Shown in pieces: positions 40,086 through 54,090 of a stretch of 64,000 nt of DNA. Origin of the DNA: JBQTKD01 sp963703165 (GTDB taxonomy: Bacteria; Actinomycetota; Actinomycetes; Sporichthyales; Sporichthyaceae). The translations under genes were made by a program, and so were the position numbers. The DNA lies in contig OY969798.1 in the NCBI GenBank assembly GCA_963703165.1, positions 4,960,001-5,024,000 of the forward strand. The letters run 5' to 3'. Every line of letters starts with the position of its first letter. Position 1 is the first letter of the stretch. Under the pieces are notes generated by a model. The model saw only the letters and a program-made list of their open reading frames with translations, had not been told where the DNA came from and ran no database searches.

Positions 40086-40660
40086 ATGACCACGCCTGCA
40101 TCTGGGTCCGTTCCGCAACTCGGCCGTCCCGTTCTCGACGCCGCCGACATTCGCCGGGCGTTGACCCGCATCGCGCACGAGATCCTCGAGCGCAACAAGG
40201 GCTCCGAGCAGATCGTCCTTCTGGGCATCCCGACCCGCGGGGTCGCGCTGGCCCGCCGCCTCGCCGAGCGGATCGCCGAGGTCGAGCCCGGTGAGGTTCC
40301 CGTCGGCTCCCTCGACGTGACGATGTACCGCGACGACATCGCACTGCGTCCCGCGAGGTCGCCCTCGCCCACGGAGGTTCCTTCCAGCGGCGTCGACGGC
40401 GCAATCGTGGTCCTCGTCGACGACGTTCTGATGTCCGGACGCACCATCCGCGCCGCGCTTGACGCCCTGCACGACCTCGGCCGCCCCAAGGCCGTCCAGC
40501 TCGCGGTGCTCGTCGACCGCGGCCACCGCGAACTGCCCATTCGCGCGGACTACGTCGGCAAGAACCTGCCGACCTCGCTCCAGGAAGCGGTGGGAGTGCG
40601 GATCGAGGAGGTCGACGGCATGGACGCGGTCCTGCTGGGGACTCGTAAGGAGGCGGCGAG

Positions 40661-40664
<4 letters not shown>
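40086..40664 (+). CDS. pyrR: Bifunctional pyr operon RNA-binding regulator / uracil phosphoribosyltransferase
   Basis: The 192-residue type I phosphoribosyltransferase has the PRPP loop VVLVDDVLMSGRTIRAALD and the flexible-loop region SLDVTMYRDDIALRP. Basic RNA-binding residues are in PTRGVALARRLAERI and VDRGHRELPIRADYVGKNLP. When UMP is abundant it binds the leader hairpin and represses the pyr genes. The ATG at 40086 directly abuts a two-codon frame (ATG CCT TAG at 40077-40085). Its stop overlaps pyrB by 4 nt. Confidence 0.96.
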
Positions 40665-41604
<940 letters not shown>

Positions 41605-41608
<4 letters not shown>

Positions 41609-42891
41609 GTTCGTATCTGATTCGGGGAGCTCGTCCGCTCGGCGGAGACCCCACCGATCTGCTGCTCGCGGACGGTCGCATCATCGAGATCGGCGCGAAG
41701 CTTTCCGCGTCCGACGCCACGGTGATCGAGGCCGACGGCCTGATTGCGCTGCCGGGTCTGGTGGACCTGCACACCCACCTGCGCGAGCCGGGCCGCGAGG
41801 ACGCCGAGACCGTGCAGTCCGGCACGCAGGCCGCGGCGCTCGGCGGCTTCACCGCGGTGCATGCGATGGCGAACACTTCGCCGACCGCGGACACGGCCGG
41901 TGTCGTCGAGCAGGTCTGGCGCCTCGGTCAGGAGTACGGGTACGCCGACGTCCGTCCGGTCGGCGCGGTCACCGTCGGGCTCAAGGGCGAGATGCTCGCC
42001 GAACTCGGCGCGATGGCCACGTCCCACGCGGGCGTACGGGTGTTCTCCGACGACGGGCACTGCGTCCACGACGCGGTCCTCATGCGCCGGGCGCTGGAGT
42101 ACGTGAAGGCGTTCGACGGCGTCGTCGCCCAGCACTCGCAGGAACCGCGCCTGACCGCCGGCGCGCAGATGAACGAGGGCGAGCTGTCCGGGATCCTCGG
42201 CCTCGGCGGCTGGCCCGCCGTCGCGGAGGAGGCGATCATCGCTCGCGACTGTCTGCTCGCCGCGCACGTCGGCTCGCGCCTGCACGTCTGCCACGTCTCG
42301 ACGGCCGGCTCGGTGGACCTGATCCGCTGGGCGAAGTCGAAGGGTTGGGACGTCACCGCGGAGGTGACGCCGCATCACCTCGTGCTCACCGAGGACCTGG
42401 TCCGCAGCTACGACCCCATCTACAAGGTCAACCCGCCGCTGCGCACCGCCGCCGACATCGAGGCGCTGCGCGAGGGTCTGGCCGACGGCACGATCGACTG
42501 CGTCGCCACCGACCACGCGCCGCACCCGGACGAGGACAAGGACTGCGAGTGGGCCGCCGCGGCCATGGGCATGCTCGGCCTGGAGACAGCGCTGCCGATC
42601 GTCCAACAGGTCATGGTCGACACCGGCCTCATGGACTGGGCCGCCGTCGCCGACCGGATGTCCACCCGCCCCGCCAGCATCGGCCGCGTCGACGGGCACG
42701 GTCGCGGGCTGGTGGTCGACGCCCCCGCCAACGTCACGCTCTACGACCCGACGGCCTCCTGGACCGTCGACCGCGACGCACTCGCGTCGCGCAGCCGCAA
42801 CACCCCCTACCGGGAGCGCACAGTGCCGGGTTCTGTGATCGCCACCTTCCTGCGTGGCAAGGCGACTGTTCTCGACGGGAAGCTCGCATGA
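41605..42891 (+). CDS. pyrC: Dihydroorotase
   Basis: The 428-residue amidohydrolase makes dihydroorotate. The first zinc ligands are in GLVDLHTHLREPGRED, further histidines are in RLHVCHVSTAGSVDL and EVTPHHLVLTED, and the catalytic Asp is in VATDHAPHPDEDKDCEW. This is the class I (about 44 kDa) type that in other organisms may associate with aspartate carbamoyltransferase, consistent with the overlap of the two genes. ATG 41605. Confidence 0.96.
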
Positions 42892-44019
42892 GCCGGCTCC
42901 GACGTGGACCCGCGCTGCTGGTCCTCGAGGACGGGCGCAGTTTCCGTGGCGAGGCCTACGGGCACGTGGGGGAGACCTTCGGCGAGGCCGTCTTCTCCAC
43001 CGGCATGACGGGGTATCAGGAGACGCTCACCGACCCGTCGTATCACCGGCAGGTCGTGGTGATGACGGCCCCGCACATCGGCAACACCGGCGTGAACGAC
43101 GAGGACCCGGAGTCACGCAAGATCTGGGTCGCCGGGTACGTGGTGCGCGATCCGGCCCGTGTGCCGAGCAACTGGCGCTCGCAGCGCCCGCTCGAGGACG
43201 ACCTGGACGCCCAGGGCGTCGTCGGGATCTCCGGCATCGACACCCGGGCGCTGACCTTGCACCTGCGCAACGCCGGCGCGATGCGAGTCGGTGTCTCCAG
43301 CACGGAGACCGACGTCGCGGCGCTGCACGCTCGGGTGCTCGCCGCCCCCAGCATGCTCGGGGCGGATCTGGCCAAAGAGGTCTCCACCCCGGAGCCCTAC
43401 GTGGTCGAGGCGATCGGGCCGAAGAAGTTCACCGTGGTCGCCGTCGACCTCGGCATCAAGGCGATGACCCCGCACCGCATGGCCCAGCGCGGCATCGAGG
43501 TGCACGTCGTGCCCGCGACCGTATCGGCGGACTACGTGCTGGCTCGCGACCCGGACGGGGTGTTCCTGTCGAACGGACCGGGCGACCCCGGTGTCGCGGA
43601 CTACGCCGTCGACCTCGCTCGCGGGGTCCTCGACGCGCGGGTCCCGCTGTTCGGGATCTGCTTCGGCAACCAGATCCTGGGGCGCGCGCTCGGCTTCGGC
43701 ACCTACAAGCTGCGGTTCGGGCACCGGGGCATCAACCAGCCGGTGATGGACCGCACCACCGGCAAGGTCGAGGTCACCGCGCACAACCACGGCTTCGCGG
43801 TCGACGCCCCGCGGGACCGCATCAGCGACACCCCGTACGGCCGCGCCGAGGTGTCGCACGTCTGCCTCAACGACGACGTCGTCGAGGGCGTGCGCTGCCT
43901 CGACGTCCCGGCCTTCTCGGTGCAGTACCACCCCGAGGCCGCCGCCGGTCCGCACGATGCCGGCTACCTGTTCGACCGTTTCGCGGATCTGATGTCGGGT
44001 CAGAAGTTGGAGAGCACGC

Positions 44020-44027
<8 letters not shown>
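42888..44027 (+). CDS. carA: Carbamoyl-phosphate synthase small (glutaminase) subunit
   Basis: The 379-residue subunit supplies ammonia from glutamine. The N-terminal CPSase domain has LEDGRSFRGEAYG, EAVFSTGMTGYQETLTDPSY and GVVGISGIDTRALTLHLRNAG. The class I glutaminase domain has SNGPGDPG, the nucleophile Cys in FGICFGNQILGRALG and the catalytic His/Glu in SVQYHPEAAAGPHDA. It overlaps pyrC by 4 nt and carB by 8 nt. Confidence 0.97.
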
Positions 44028-47328
<3,301 letters not shown>

Positions 47329-47336
47329 CACCCCCA

Positions 47337-47384
47337 TGGCGTCCGCTGAAGAGTGCGTTATAGCGCTCGGTTGAGCGGACGCCA
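47337..47384. repeat. Palindromic element between carB and pyrD
   Basis: TGGCGTCCGCT (47337-47347) and AGCGGACGCCA (47374-47384) are perfect 11-bp arms; a second short stem GAGTGC/GCGCTC lies inside. GGCGTCC, TATAGCGC and GTTGA(A/G)C occur in the same order in the element at 36396-36506, suggesting a related family. Confidence 0.55.
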
Positions 47385-47409
47385 CGCACCAAAGGAGAGA
47401 TCGGCAAGC

Positions 47410-48456
47410 ATGAGCGGGTTGTACGAGCGGGTGCTGCGCAAGGCGATGTTCTCGATCGGCGACGGGGATGCCGAGACCGCGCACCACAAGGCGGTGCATT
47501 CGTTGGCCAAGCTCGGCTCGTCGGGGGTTGCCCGGAAGGCGTTGGCGAAGCTGCCGACGCCGGGGACGCCCGTCGACGCGTTCGGGCTCCGCTTCCCCAA
47601 TGCCGTCGGTCTGGCCGCGGGGATGGACAAGGACGCGATCGCGATCCCGGCCTGGGGGGCGCTCGGGTTCGGGTTCGTCGAGGTCGGCACGGTGACCTGG
47701 CACGCGCAGCCGGGCAACCCGAAGCCGCGGCTGTTCCGACTGGTCGAGTCCGAGGCGATCATCAACCGGATGGGCTTCAACAACCACGGCGCGCAGGCCA
47801 TGGTGGAGCGGCTCAAGAGCCTGGGCCAGGCACCGATCCCCGTCGGCATCAGTCTGGGCAAGTCCAAGGTCACCCCGGTCGAGGAAGCCACCCAGGACTA
47901 CCTGAACTCCTTGAAGGTGCTGCTGCCCTACGCCGACTACATCGCAGTCAACGTCAGTTCCCCGAACACCCCGGGGCTGCGGTCGCTTCAGGACAAGTCA
48001 GCGCTCGACGAACTTCTCGCCGCGTTGCGTGGGCACACCGTCGCCGCCGCCGGACAGAGCGGTCCCAAGCCGCTGCTGGTGAAGATCGCCCCGGACCTGA
48101 CTCGCGAGGCCGCCACCGAGGTGCTCGAGGTGTGCGCGGCCCGCGGGGTCGCCGGGATCATCGCCACCAACACCACGATCGGGCGCAACGGCCTTTCGCC
48201 CCTCGACCACGTGCGGGCCGAGGAGGCCGGGGGACTGTCCGGGCGGCCGCTACGGGAGACCGCGCTGGACATGGTCTCCTTCGTGGCCAAGGAGGCCGGC
48301 GACACGATGCCGGTGATCGGTGTCGGCGGCATCTTCTCGGGCGACGACGCCCGCCAGATGCTCGACGCCGGCGCGCGTCTCGTGCAGCTCTACACGGGGT
48401 TCGTCTACCGCGGCCCGGGCCTGGTGCGGGAGATCGCCCGTGTAGGACGTAGCTGA
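47410..48456 (+). CDS. pyrD: Dihydroorotate dehydrogenase, class 2 (quinone-dependent)
   Basis: The 348-residue FMN enzyme has the N-terminal membrane-associated helices of class 2 (GLYERVLRKAMFSIGDGDAE). AVGLAAGMDKDAIAIPAWG follows, then NRMGFNNHGAQAM, the catalytic Ser in YIAVNVSSPNTPGLRSLQ, and the FMN-binding end VIGVGGIFSGDDARQMLDAG. It passes electrons to the quinone pool. ATG 47410 has AAAGGAGAG upstream, separated from carB by a palindrome. The pyrF gene often found next is missing; an opposing M16 gene follows after 7 nt. Confidence 0.97.
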   Translation: MSGLYERVLRKAMFSIGDGDAETAHHKAVHSLAKLGSSGVARKALAKLPTPGTPVDAFGLRFPNAVGLAAGMDKDAIAIPAWGALGFGFVEVGTVTWHAQPGNPKPRLFRLVESEAIINRMGFNNHGAQAMVERLKSLGQAPIPVGISLGKSKVTPVEEATQDYLNSLKVLLPYADYIAVNVSSPNTPGLRSLQDKSALDELLAALRGHTVAAAGQSGPKPLLVKIAPDLTREAATEVLEVCAARGVAGIIATNTTIGRNGLSPLDHVRAEEAGGLSGRPLRETALDMVSFVAKEAGDTMPVIGVGGIFSGDDARQMLDAGARLVQLYTGFVYRGPGLVREIARVGRS

Positions 48457-48463
48457 CGGAACC

Positions 48464-51295
48464 TCACTTCTTGGGTAGCCCGTTCGCTCCGTACTCGACG
48501 ATCTCGCCCAGGTTCAACTTCTCGATCGATGCTCGGATCCGCTTCACGTCCCCGACGGCGACGATCTTCATCGTTGCCGGGTCGAGTCGGCGGGTGAACA
48601 CGGCCTGCACGCGCGCGGGGTCCACCGGCGCCAGCCGTGGTTCCCTGGTCGTGAAGTAGTCCGGCGCCAGACCGAACAGGAACAGCGACCGGGTGGTCTG
48701 GGCGGCGAGTTCCGTGGTCGCGAACAATCCGGGGGTCGCTCCGATCAGCGACTGTCGGCCGCGATCCAACTCCTCCGCCGAGACCGGCTCGCTGCGCATC
48801 CGTTCGAGCTCGCGCAGGATCTCGGTGATGGCCTTGGCGGTGGCTGCTCGGTCGACCGACCCACTCGCCTCGTAGGGGCCGGCACCTCGACTGCGGCGCA
48901 GCGCGGAGTACACACCGTAGGACCAGCCGCGCCGTTCGCGCAGGTTCTGGTTCAACCGGCTGGAGAACAGGCCGCCGAGGATCTGATTGCCCACCTGCAT
49001 GGCCTCGTAGTCCGGGTCGCCCGCGGTCGGACCGGGCTGCGTCACCTGGACCGCGGTCTGGCCGGAGTCGGGAAGGTCGACGAGCACCACGCGCGGCGTG
49101 GGGCCTGCCTCGGGTGAGGGGGTGACCGGGGGTGCAGACCGGCCGGACCAGGAGCCGAAGCTCTCTTCGGCGAGCGCGCGGGCCTGAGCCTCGGTCAGAT
49201 CACCGGCCAGCACCAGCGCGGTCTGGTTGGGGGTCCACCCGCGGGAGTGGAAGTCCCGCAGATCGTCGACGGTGACCCGGTCCAGTCCGGCCACGGTGCC
49301 CGCCGCGATGTGCCCGTAGGGCGTGCTCGCGCCGTAGACGGCGGCATTGCTCGCGATCGTCGCTGTCTGTTCGGCGTCGGCACCAAGCTGCCGCACCGCG
49401 CCGGTGAGGTCGCCCACGACCCGGTCGCGGTCGGACTGGCGGAAGGCGGGGTTGCGCACCAACTCGGACAACACCCCGACCGCCTGTCCCGCCCGGCTCG
49501 CCAGCGCGTGCACGGTGAGGTTGGTGCCGTCCGTGTCTGTCAGCGAGGCGAGCAGCCCGCCGAACCCGGCGACCTGCTCGGCGACCTGGTCGGCGGAGAG
49601 CTCGGGTGTGCCCTGGCGCAGCATTGCCGCGGTGAACGTGGCGAGCCCTGGCAGGTTGGCGGGGTCGGCGGTGCTGCCGTAACGGGAGACCACGGACGCG
49701 GTCACCAGCGGCAACCCGTGCTGGGGCACCAGATAGACCGCCATCCCATTGGACAGGGCGAACTGACGGACTGTCGGGGACTGGGTGGGGACCGCGGGGC
49801 CTGGACCGGGGACGGCTGCCCGCCACGAGTCGTCCTTCGTCGACGGCGGGGTGACGATCGCCGGGGCCTTCGGTGCCTTGGGGTCCGGCGGCAGCATGCG
49901 TTTGCCGGGTTCGGTTTCGATGACCACACGGCCGTCGCCGCGGAGCTGCTCGCGGGCGAAGGCGCGCATCGAGTCGGCGTTCACGGCGGCGTATCGGGCG
50001 AGATCTGCCGACAGCGAGTCCGGGTTACCCAGCTGCTCGTTGTACTGGTTGAGGGTCTGCGCACGCGTGCCCAGATCCTCCAGCCCACGGAGTAGTTCGG
50101 TGACTCGGCTGTTGCGGGCGGCCTCCAGATCCTGAGGCGAAGGACCGTCGGTGCGTAGTCGCTCGAGTTCCGCATCGACAGCGATGCGCAGCCGCTCGGC
50201 GCTCACGCCCGGCTTGGCGGTCACCTGGATGGAGAACACCGAGGGAAAGCGGCTCGAGGACTGCTGCGCGAGGACCTCCTGCGCGATGCGTTGCTCGCGG
50301 ACCAGTGTCCGGTACAGCACGCTGCCCTCGTTGCCGGCCAGCAGGGCGGCGGTCAGGTCACCCTCGGCGTCGCCCGGCTGGTAGGACGCGGGAGTCAGCC
50401 AGGCCAGGGTGAGCCGCGGTGCGGGGACGGCGTCGGTGAGCTTCACCCGCTTCTCAGCGGTGATCCGCGGCACGGTGACGGCGGGTTCGGGTGGCTGGGG
50501 ACCGCGGGGGATCGTCCCGAAATACTTCTCGACCGACGCGCGAGCCTGGGCCGGGTCGAAGTTGCCGACGATGGCCAAGGTCGCGTTGTTCGGCACGTAG
50601 TAGGTGCGGAAGAAGGCGCGCACCGCGTCGAGATTCGCGGCCTGGATCTCCTCGTGCGAGCCGATGACGTTGCCGGAGTACGGGTGCTCCCGTGGGAAGA
50701 GTTGGCGGTAGATCTCCTCCTCGGACAGGCCGTAGGGGATCTGCTCGGTGGTCTGCCGGCGCTCGTTACGGACGACGGCCTGCTGGTTCGCGAGCTGCCC
50801 GGCGTCGAGGGTGTCGAGGAGGTAGGCCATGCGGTCGCTCTCGTACCACAGCGCGAGATCGAGGCGGTCCGGCGGCAGATCGGGCACGTAGTAGTGGGTG
50901 TAGTCGAAGCTCGTGCCCGCGTTCGTGTAGCTGCCCAAGGCATCCGCGAGCCGATCCATCTCCCCGGCCGGGATGTGGCCGGAACCGGTGAACATCACGT
51001 GTTCGAAGAGGTGTGCGAAGCCGTACGAGCCGGGCCGTTCGTCGGCGGCGCCGACGTCGTACCAGAGGTCGGTCGCCACGGTCGGGGCGCTGCGGTCGAG
51101 GCTGAGGATCACCTGCAGGCCGTTGTCCAAGGTGTACTTCTCGACGGGCAGGGACACCGTCGGCACGGCCGTGTTGCCCTCACCTGCCGGGTCCGCTGCG
51201 CCGATCGGAACCAGCAACGCCACGAGAAGTCCTCCGAGTACGGCCCATACCCACGGCCCGAGGAGAGTGCGGCGCTGCCGTTGAACCACCGACAC
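48464..51295 (-). CDS. M16-family zinc metallopeptidase, two-domain, membrane-anchored
   Basis: The 943-residue protein begins with a basic tail and one membrane helix or uncleaved signal (WVWAVLGGLLVALLVPIG). The first M16 half has the inverted zinc motif HLFEH (H95, E98, H99) and the distal ligand E178 in VVRNERRQ. The second half (from about 530, VPTQSPTVRQFALSNGMAVY and on) lacks HxxEH and is the usual inactive partner that closes the chamber. Substrates would be short peptides outside the membrane (family inference). GTG 51295 follows GGGAGG; the longer frame to 51430 is not needed. It is convergent with pyrD. Confidence 0.9.
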   Translation of the reverse strand: MSVVQRQRRTLLGPWVWAVLGGLLVALLVPIGAADPAGEGNTAVPTVSLPVEKYTLDNGLQVILSLDRSAPTVATDLWYDVGAADERPGSYGFAHLFEHVMFTGSGHIPAGEMDRLADALGSYTNAGTSFDYTHYYVPDLPPDRLDLALWYESDRMAYLLDTLDAGQLANQQAVVRNERRQTTEQIPYGLSEEEIYRQLFPREHPYSGNVIGSHEEIQAANLDAVRAFFRTYYVPNNATLAIVGNFDPAQARASVEKYFGTIPRGPQPPEPAVTVPRITAEKRVKLTDAVPAPRLTLAWLTPASYQPGDAEGDLTAALLAGNEGSVLYRTLVREQRIAQEVLAQQSSSRFPSVFSIQVTAKPGVSAERLRIAVDAELERLRTDGPSPQDLEAARNSRVTELLRGLEDLGTRAQTLNQYNEQLGNPDSLSADLARYAAVNADSMRAFAREQLRGDGRVVIETEPGKRMLPPDPKAPKAPAIVTPPSTKDDSWRAAVPGPGPAVPTQSPTVRQFALSNGMAVYLVPQHGLPLVTASVVSRYGSTADPANLPGLATFTAAMLRQGTPELSADQVAEQVAGFGGLLASLTDTDGTNLTVHALASRAGQAVGVLSELVRNPAFRQSDRDRVVGDLTGAVRQLGADAEQTATIASNAAVYGASTPYGHIAAGTVAGLDRVTVDDLRDFHSRGWTPNQTALVLAGDLTEAQARALAEESFGSWSGRSAPPVTPSPEAGPTPRVVLVDLPDSGQTAVQVTQPGPTAGDPDYEAMQVGNQILGGLFSSRLNQNLRERRGWSYGVYSALRRSRGAGPYEASGSVDRAATAKAITEILRELERMRSEPVSAEELDRGRQSLIGATPGLFATTELAAQTTRSLFLFGLAPDYFTTREPRLAPVDPARVQAVFTRRLDPATMKIVAVGDVKRIRASIEKLNLGEIVEYGANGLPKK

Positions 51296-51323
51296 GTCGC
51301 CTCCCAGCGTGGATGCTTGGAGG

Positions 51324-51683
51324 TTAGTCGGGACCGGGGCTACGGCCGATGAACACGTCCGAGAGCGCCGGCAACTGGTCGTACTTCGAGGCCGAGGCCT
51401 CACCGGCGCGCGGTGCGCCGAAGTCGCCACCGGTCAGCGACGGGGTGCCGGCGCTCGCCGGGGCGATGCCGGTGACCAGGCTGGTGCCGACCGGGGCGGT
51501 CTCCTTGGCGAACGCGCCGGAGGTGCCGAGGACGGCGACGACGAACACGGCCGCGAGCAAGGACAGGACGATGACCACGGCCATGGACTTCGTGGCCTCG
51601 GTCGGGTCCTCGGCCTGGGCCACCGGCCGGCGACGGTCGGCCTGGACGTTCCGGTGCTGCTTCGGTGTCGGTTTCCCGCACAT
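51324..51683 (-). CDS. Single-pass membrane protein of unknown function
   Basis: The 119-residue product has a charged N-terminal part with MCGKPTPKQHRNVQADRRR, one hydrophobic helix (AVVIVLSLLAAVFVVAVLG) and an extracellular Ser/Gly/Ala-rich C-terminus ending DVFIGRSPGPD. GAGGAGCGG precedes the ATG at 51683. I do not recognise a family. It lies directly upstream of the M16 peptidase gene in the same direction (28 nt) and could be cotranscribed. Confidence 0.6.
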   Translation of the reverse strand: MCGKPTPKQHRNVQADRRRPVAQAEDPTEATKSMAVVIVLSLLAAVFVVAVLGTSGAFAKETAPVGTSLVTGIAPASAGTPSLTGGDFGAPRAGEASASKYDQLPALSDVFIGRSPGPD

Positions 51684-51773
51684 GCGACTGTCCGCTCCTC
51701 GACGTGGTGCGCTGTCGAGAGTTGGACGCGCGGAGTGCCCGGTTCGGCCTCGGCCGAACGGATGGTTTCCGGA

Positions 51774-52814
51774 CTACTCCGCGAACCGCTCGGCTGCCGC
51801 CTGCAGCGCTGCCCGTGCCTCCGCGTCGAGGCGCGCCACCAGCTCGGCCGCGGGCAACTCGCCACTCAGCGGGTAAGCCTGTCCGGCCCACAGGTGCAGG
51901 GACTCCGCGTTCCCCGCGACCCGAGCGGCGGCGCGCATCGGGGCCGTCAGGTGGTGGATCTGCGGGTAGGCGCTCGGGGCGTCGGTGTGCCCGTCGAGGA
52001 ACGCGTTGCGGATCCCGCGGGCGGAGCGGCCGGTGAAGGCGCGGGTCACCGCCGTCGGCGCCGAGCCGCGCAGGGCGTCGCGGTGCACCGGTGCCGTCCC
52101 CGCCTCCGGGCAGCGCAGGAATGCCGTGCCCAGCTGGGCGGCGGCCGCGCCGGAGGCCAGCACCGCCGCGATCGCGGCGCCGGTGGCGATCCCTCCCGTG
52201 GCGACCAACGGGAGCGTCGTCACGGCGCCGACCAACTGCAACAGCGCGAGCAGGCCGACGTCGCCGGGTGCGGCGTCGTCGAAGCTTCCGCGATGCCCAC
52301 CGGCTTCCATGCCCTGCACCACGAGCGCGTCCGCGCCGACCGCCGCGGCGGACCGTGCCTCGCCGGGGGTGGTCACCGTGACCCAGACCGCGGAGCCCGC
52401 CGCATGCAGTCGGTCGACCTCGGTCGGGCTGGGACGGGCGAAGGTGAAGGTGACGATCGGCACGGGATCGGTGATGAGCAGGTCGAGTTTCTCGCGGTAG
52501 CTGTCGTCGTCCCAGCGCGGTTCGCCGAGCGCGGCGCCTTCCTCACGCAGACGCGTGGCATAGGTCTCGACCTGCGCCTCGCCGCTGCCGTGCCCCGGAT
52601 TGCCGAACAGGTTCACGCCGAAGGGCAGGTCCGGACCGAGCTTCGCCCGCAGATCGGTGAGGTCGACGGTCAGCGCCTCGGCGGTGCGATAGCCGGCGGC
52701 CAGAAAACCCAGGCCGCCCGCCTCGGAGACGGCGGCGGCCAGGGCGGGGGTCGAGGCCCCGCCGGCCAGGGGCGCCTGCACGATCGGCCGCGGCAACGTC
52801 GCTAGATCGAACAC
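51774..52814 (-). CDS. Nitronate monooxygenase (2-nitropropane dioxygenase family)
   Basis: The 346-residue FMN-dependent TIM-barrel protein has IVQAPLAGGASTPALAAAVS at the start. FGVNLFGNPG and TFTFARPSPTEVDRL follow, then QGMEAGGHRGSF with the catalytic-His region and the phosphate-binding LPLVATGGIATGAAI. It oxidises alkyl nitronates, possibly propionate-3-nitronate (family knowledge). GTG 52814. It is divergent from an MBL hydrolase gene. Confidence 0.92.
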   Translation of the reverse strand: MFDLATLPRPIVQAPLAGGASTPALAAAVSEAGGLGFLAAGYRTAEALTVDLTDLRAKLGPDLPFGVNLFGNPGHGSGEAQVETYATRLREEGAALGEPRWDDDSYREKLDLLITDPVPIVTFTFARPSPTEVDRLHAAGSAVWVTVTTPGEARSAAAVGADALVVQGMEAGGHRGSFDDAAPGDVGLLALLQLVGAVTTLPLVATGGIATGAAIAAVLASGAAAAQLGTAFLRCPEAGTAPVHRDALRGSAPTAVTRAFTGRSARGIRNAFLDGHTDAPSAYPQIHHLTAPMRAAARVAGNAESLHLWAGQAYPLSGELPAAELVARLDAEARAALQAAAERFAE

Positions 52815-52874
52815 GTCGGCAGCCTACGGCGCCCCGCGTCCCGGGCTGCCGGCCGGCGTGGTTACCGTGCACGG

Positions 52875-53912
52875 GTGACCGACTCGCGTTCCGCGTGGAC
52901 CATCCCGGGCGCGCAGAAGGTGGCGCCGGGGGTGCACCGCATCCCGCTGCCCATGCCCGGTGACGCCCTCAAGGCGATCAACGTCTACGCGCTCAGCGAT
53001 CCGGACGGCACCGGTGGGTGCACGCTGATCGACTCCGGGTGGGCGTTGGAGGAGGCGCGCCTCGAACTGGAGAAGGCCCTCGCCGGGATCGGGCACGACC
53101 TGGGCACCGTCGACCGGTTCCTGATCACCCACGCGCACCGTGACCACTACACGCTGGGCATCACGGTCCGCCGTCTGCTGGGCACCCGCGTCGCGATCGG
53201 CGCCGGCGAGCAGGGCAACATCGAGCTGTCGGCGGCGGAGGGGTCGCGGAGCGCGCTCGAGGTGCTGCTGCCGGTCTGGGGCGCGGCCGCGCTCGCCGCG
53301 GAATGGGACCGCCTGCACCCGGCGGCGGACCGCAACGCGACGGCAGCTCTCTACGAGGCGCCCGACGAGTGGATCGAACCCGGGTCGCGGCTCACGGTCG
53401 GCGCGCGCACGATCGAGGCGATCCCGACGCCCGGCCACACCGGCGGGCACCTGGTGTTCCACGACGCCGCCGCAGGCGTGCTGTTCACCGGGGACCACGT
53501 GCTCCCACACATCACGCCGTCGATCGGGTTCGAGGCGGACCGCCACCCTGACCCGCTCGGTGACTTCCTGAACTCCCTGCGGCTGCTGCTCACCCACCCC
53601 GACGCGCTCATGATGCCCGGCCACGGTCCGGCGACGGAGTCGGTGCACGCCCGCGTGCACGAGTTGCTCGCCCACCACGAGACCCGGTTGGAGCACACCT
53701 ACGCCGCCGTGGTCGGTGGGGCGAGCACGGCATTCGAGGCCGCCCGCGGGATTGGGTGGACCCGGCGCAACACCTCGTTCGACGACCTCGACGCGTTCAA
53801 TCAGCTGCTGGCCACGGGGGAGACCGCCGCGCACCTGTACGTGCTCGTGCACCGTGGTCGCCTGACCCGCTCGGCCGACGGCGCGGGCGTGGAGCACCAC
53901 CAGGTCGTCTGA
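52875..53912 (+). CDS. MBL-fold hydrolase
   Basis: The 345-residue product has the metal motif THAHRDHYTLG, PGHTGGHLVFH with a further His, FTGDHVLPHITP with the bridging Asp, and MMPGHGPAT. A helical C-terminal extension (ELLAHHETRLEHTYAAVVGG) is a lactamase_B-associated winged-helix-like domain seen in LACTB2-type proteins. The substrate is unknown. GTG 52875. Confidence 0.88.
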   Translation: MTDSRSAWTIPGAQKVAPGVHRIPLPMPGDALKAINVYALSDPDGTGGCTLIDSGWALEEARLELEKALAGIGHDLGTVDRFLITHAHRDHYTLGITVRRLLGTRVAIGAGEQGNIELSAAEGSRSALEVLLPVWGAAALAAEWDRLHPAADRNATAALYEAPDEWIEPGSRLTVGARTIEAIPTPGHTGGHLVFHDAAAGVLFTGDHVLPHITPSIGFEADRHPDPLGDFLNSLRLLLTHPDALMMPGHGPATESVHARVHELLAHHETRLEHTYAAVVGGASTAFEAARGIGWTRRNTSFDDLDAFNQLLATGETAAHLYVLVHRGRLTRSADGAGVEHHQVV

Positions 53913-53947
53913 CCGGCGCGCCCAGGCGCGTTTCGGCGTCGGCGTCA

Positions 53948-53969
53948 ATGAGTAAAACGTCCGACTCAT
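53948..53969. promoter_or_regulatory. Inverted repeat upstream of the NYN-domain gene
   Basis: ATGAGT (53948-53953) and ACTCAT (53964-53969) are separated by 10 nt. Further down, CGTTCGG occurs three times (53971, 53992, 54010). A T7 run at 54071-54077 lies just before the ribosome-binding site. A repressor site is possible. Confidence 0.3.
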
Positions 53970-54090
53970 CCGTTCGGCCAGTGCTCACCGACGTTCGGAC
54001 CATCCTGTCCGTTCGGGGGATCCTCGATCACGTCATTCGACGTCCTAGACCCACGCCGCAACGTCGCGGATTTTTTTGGGAAAGGCCGTC

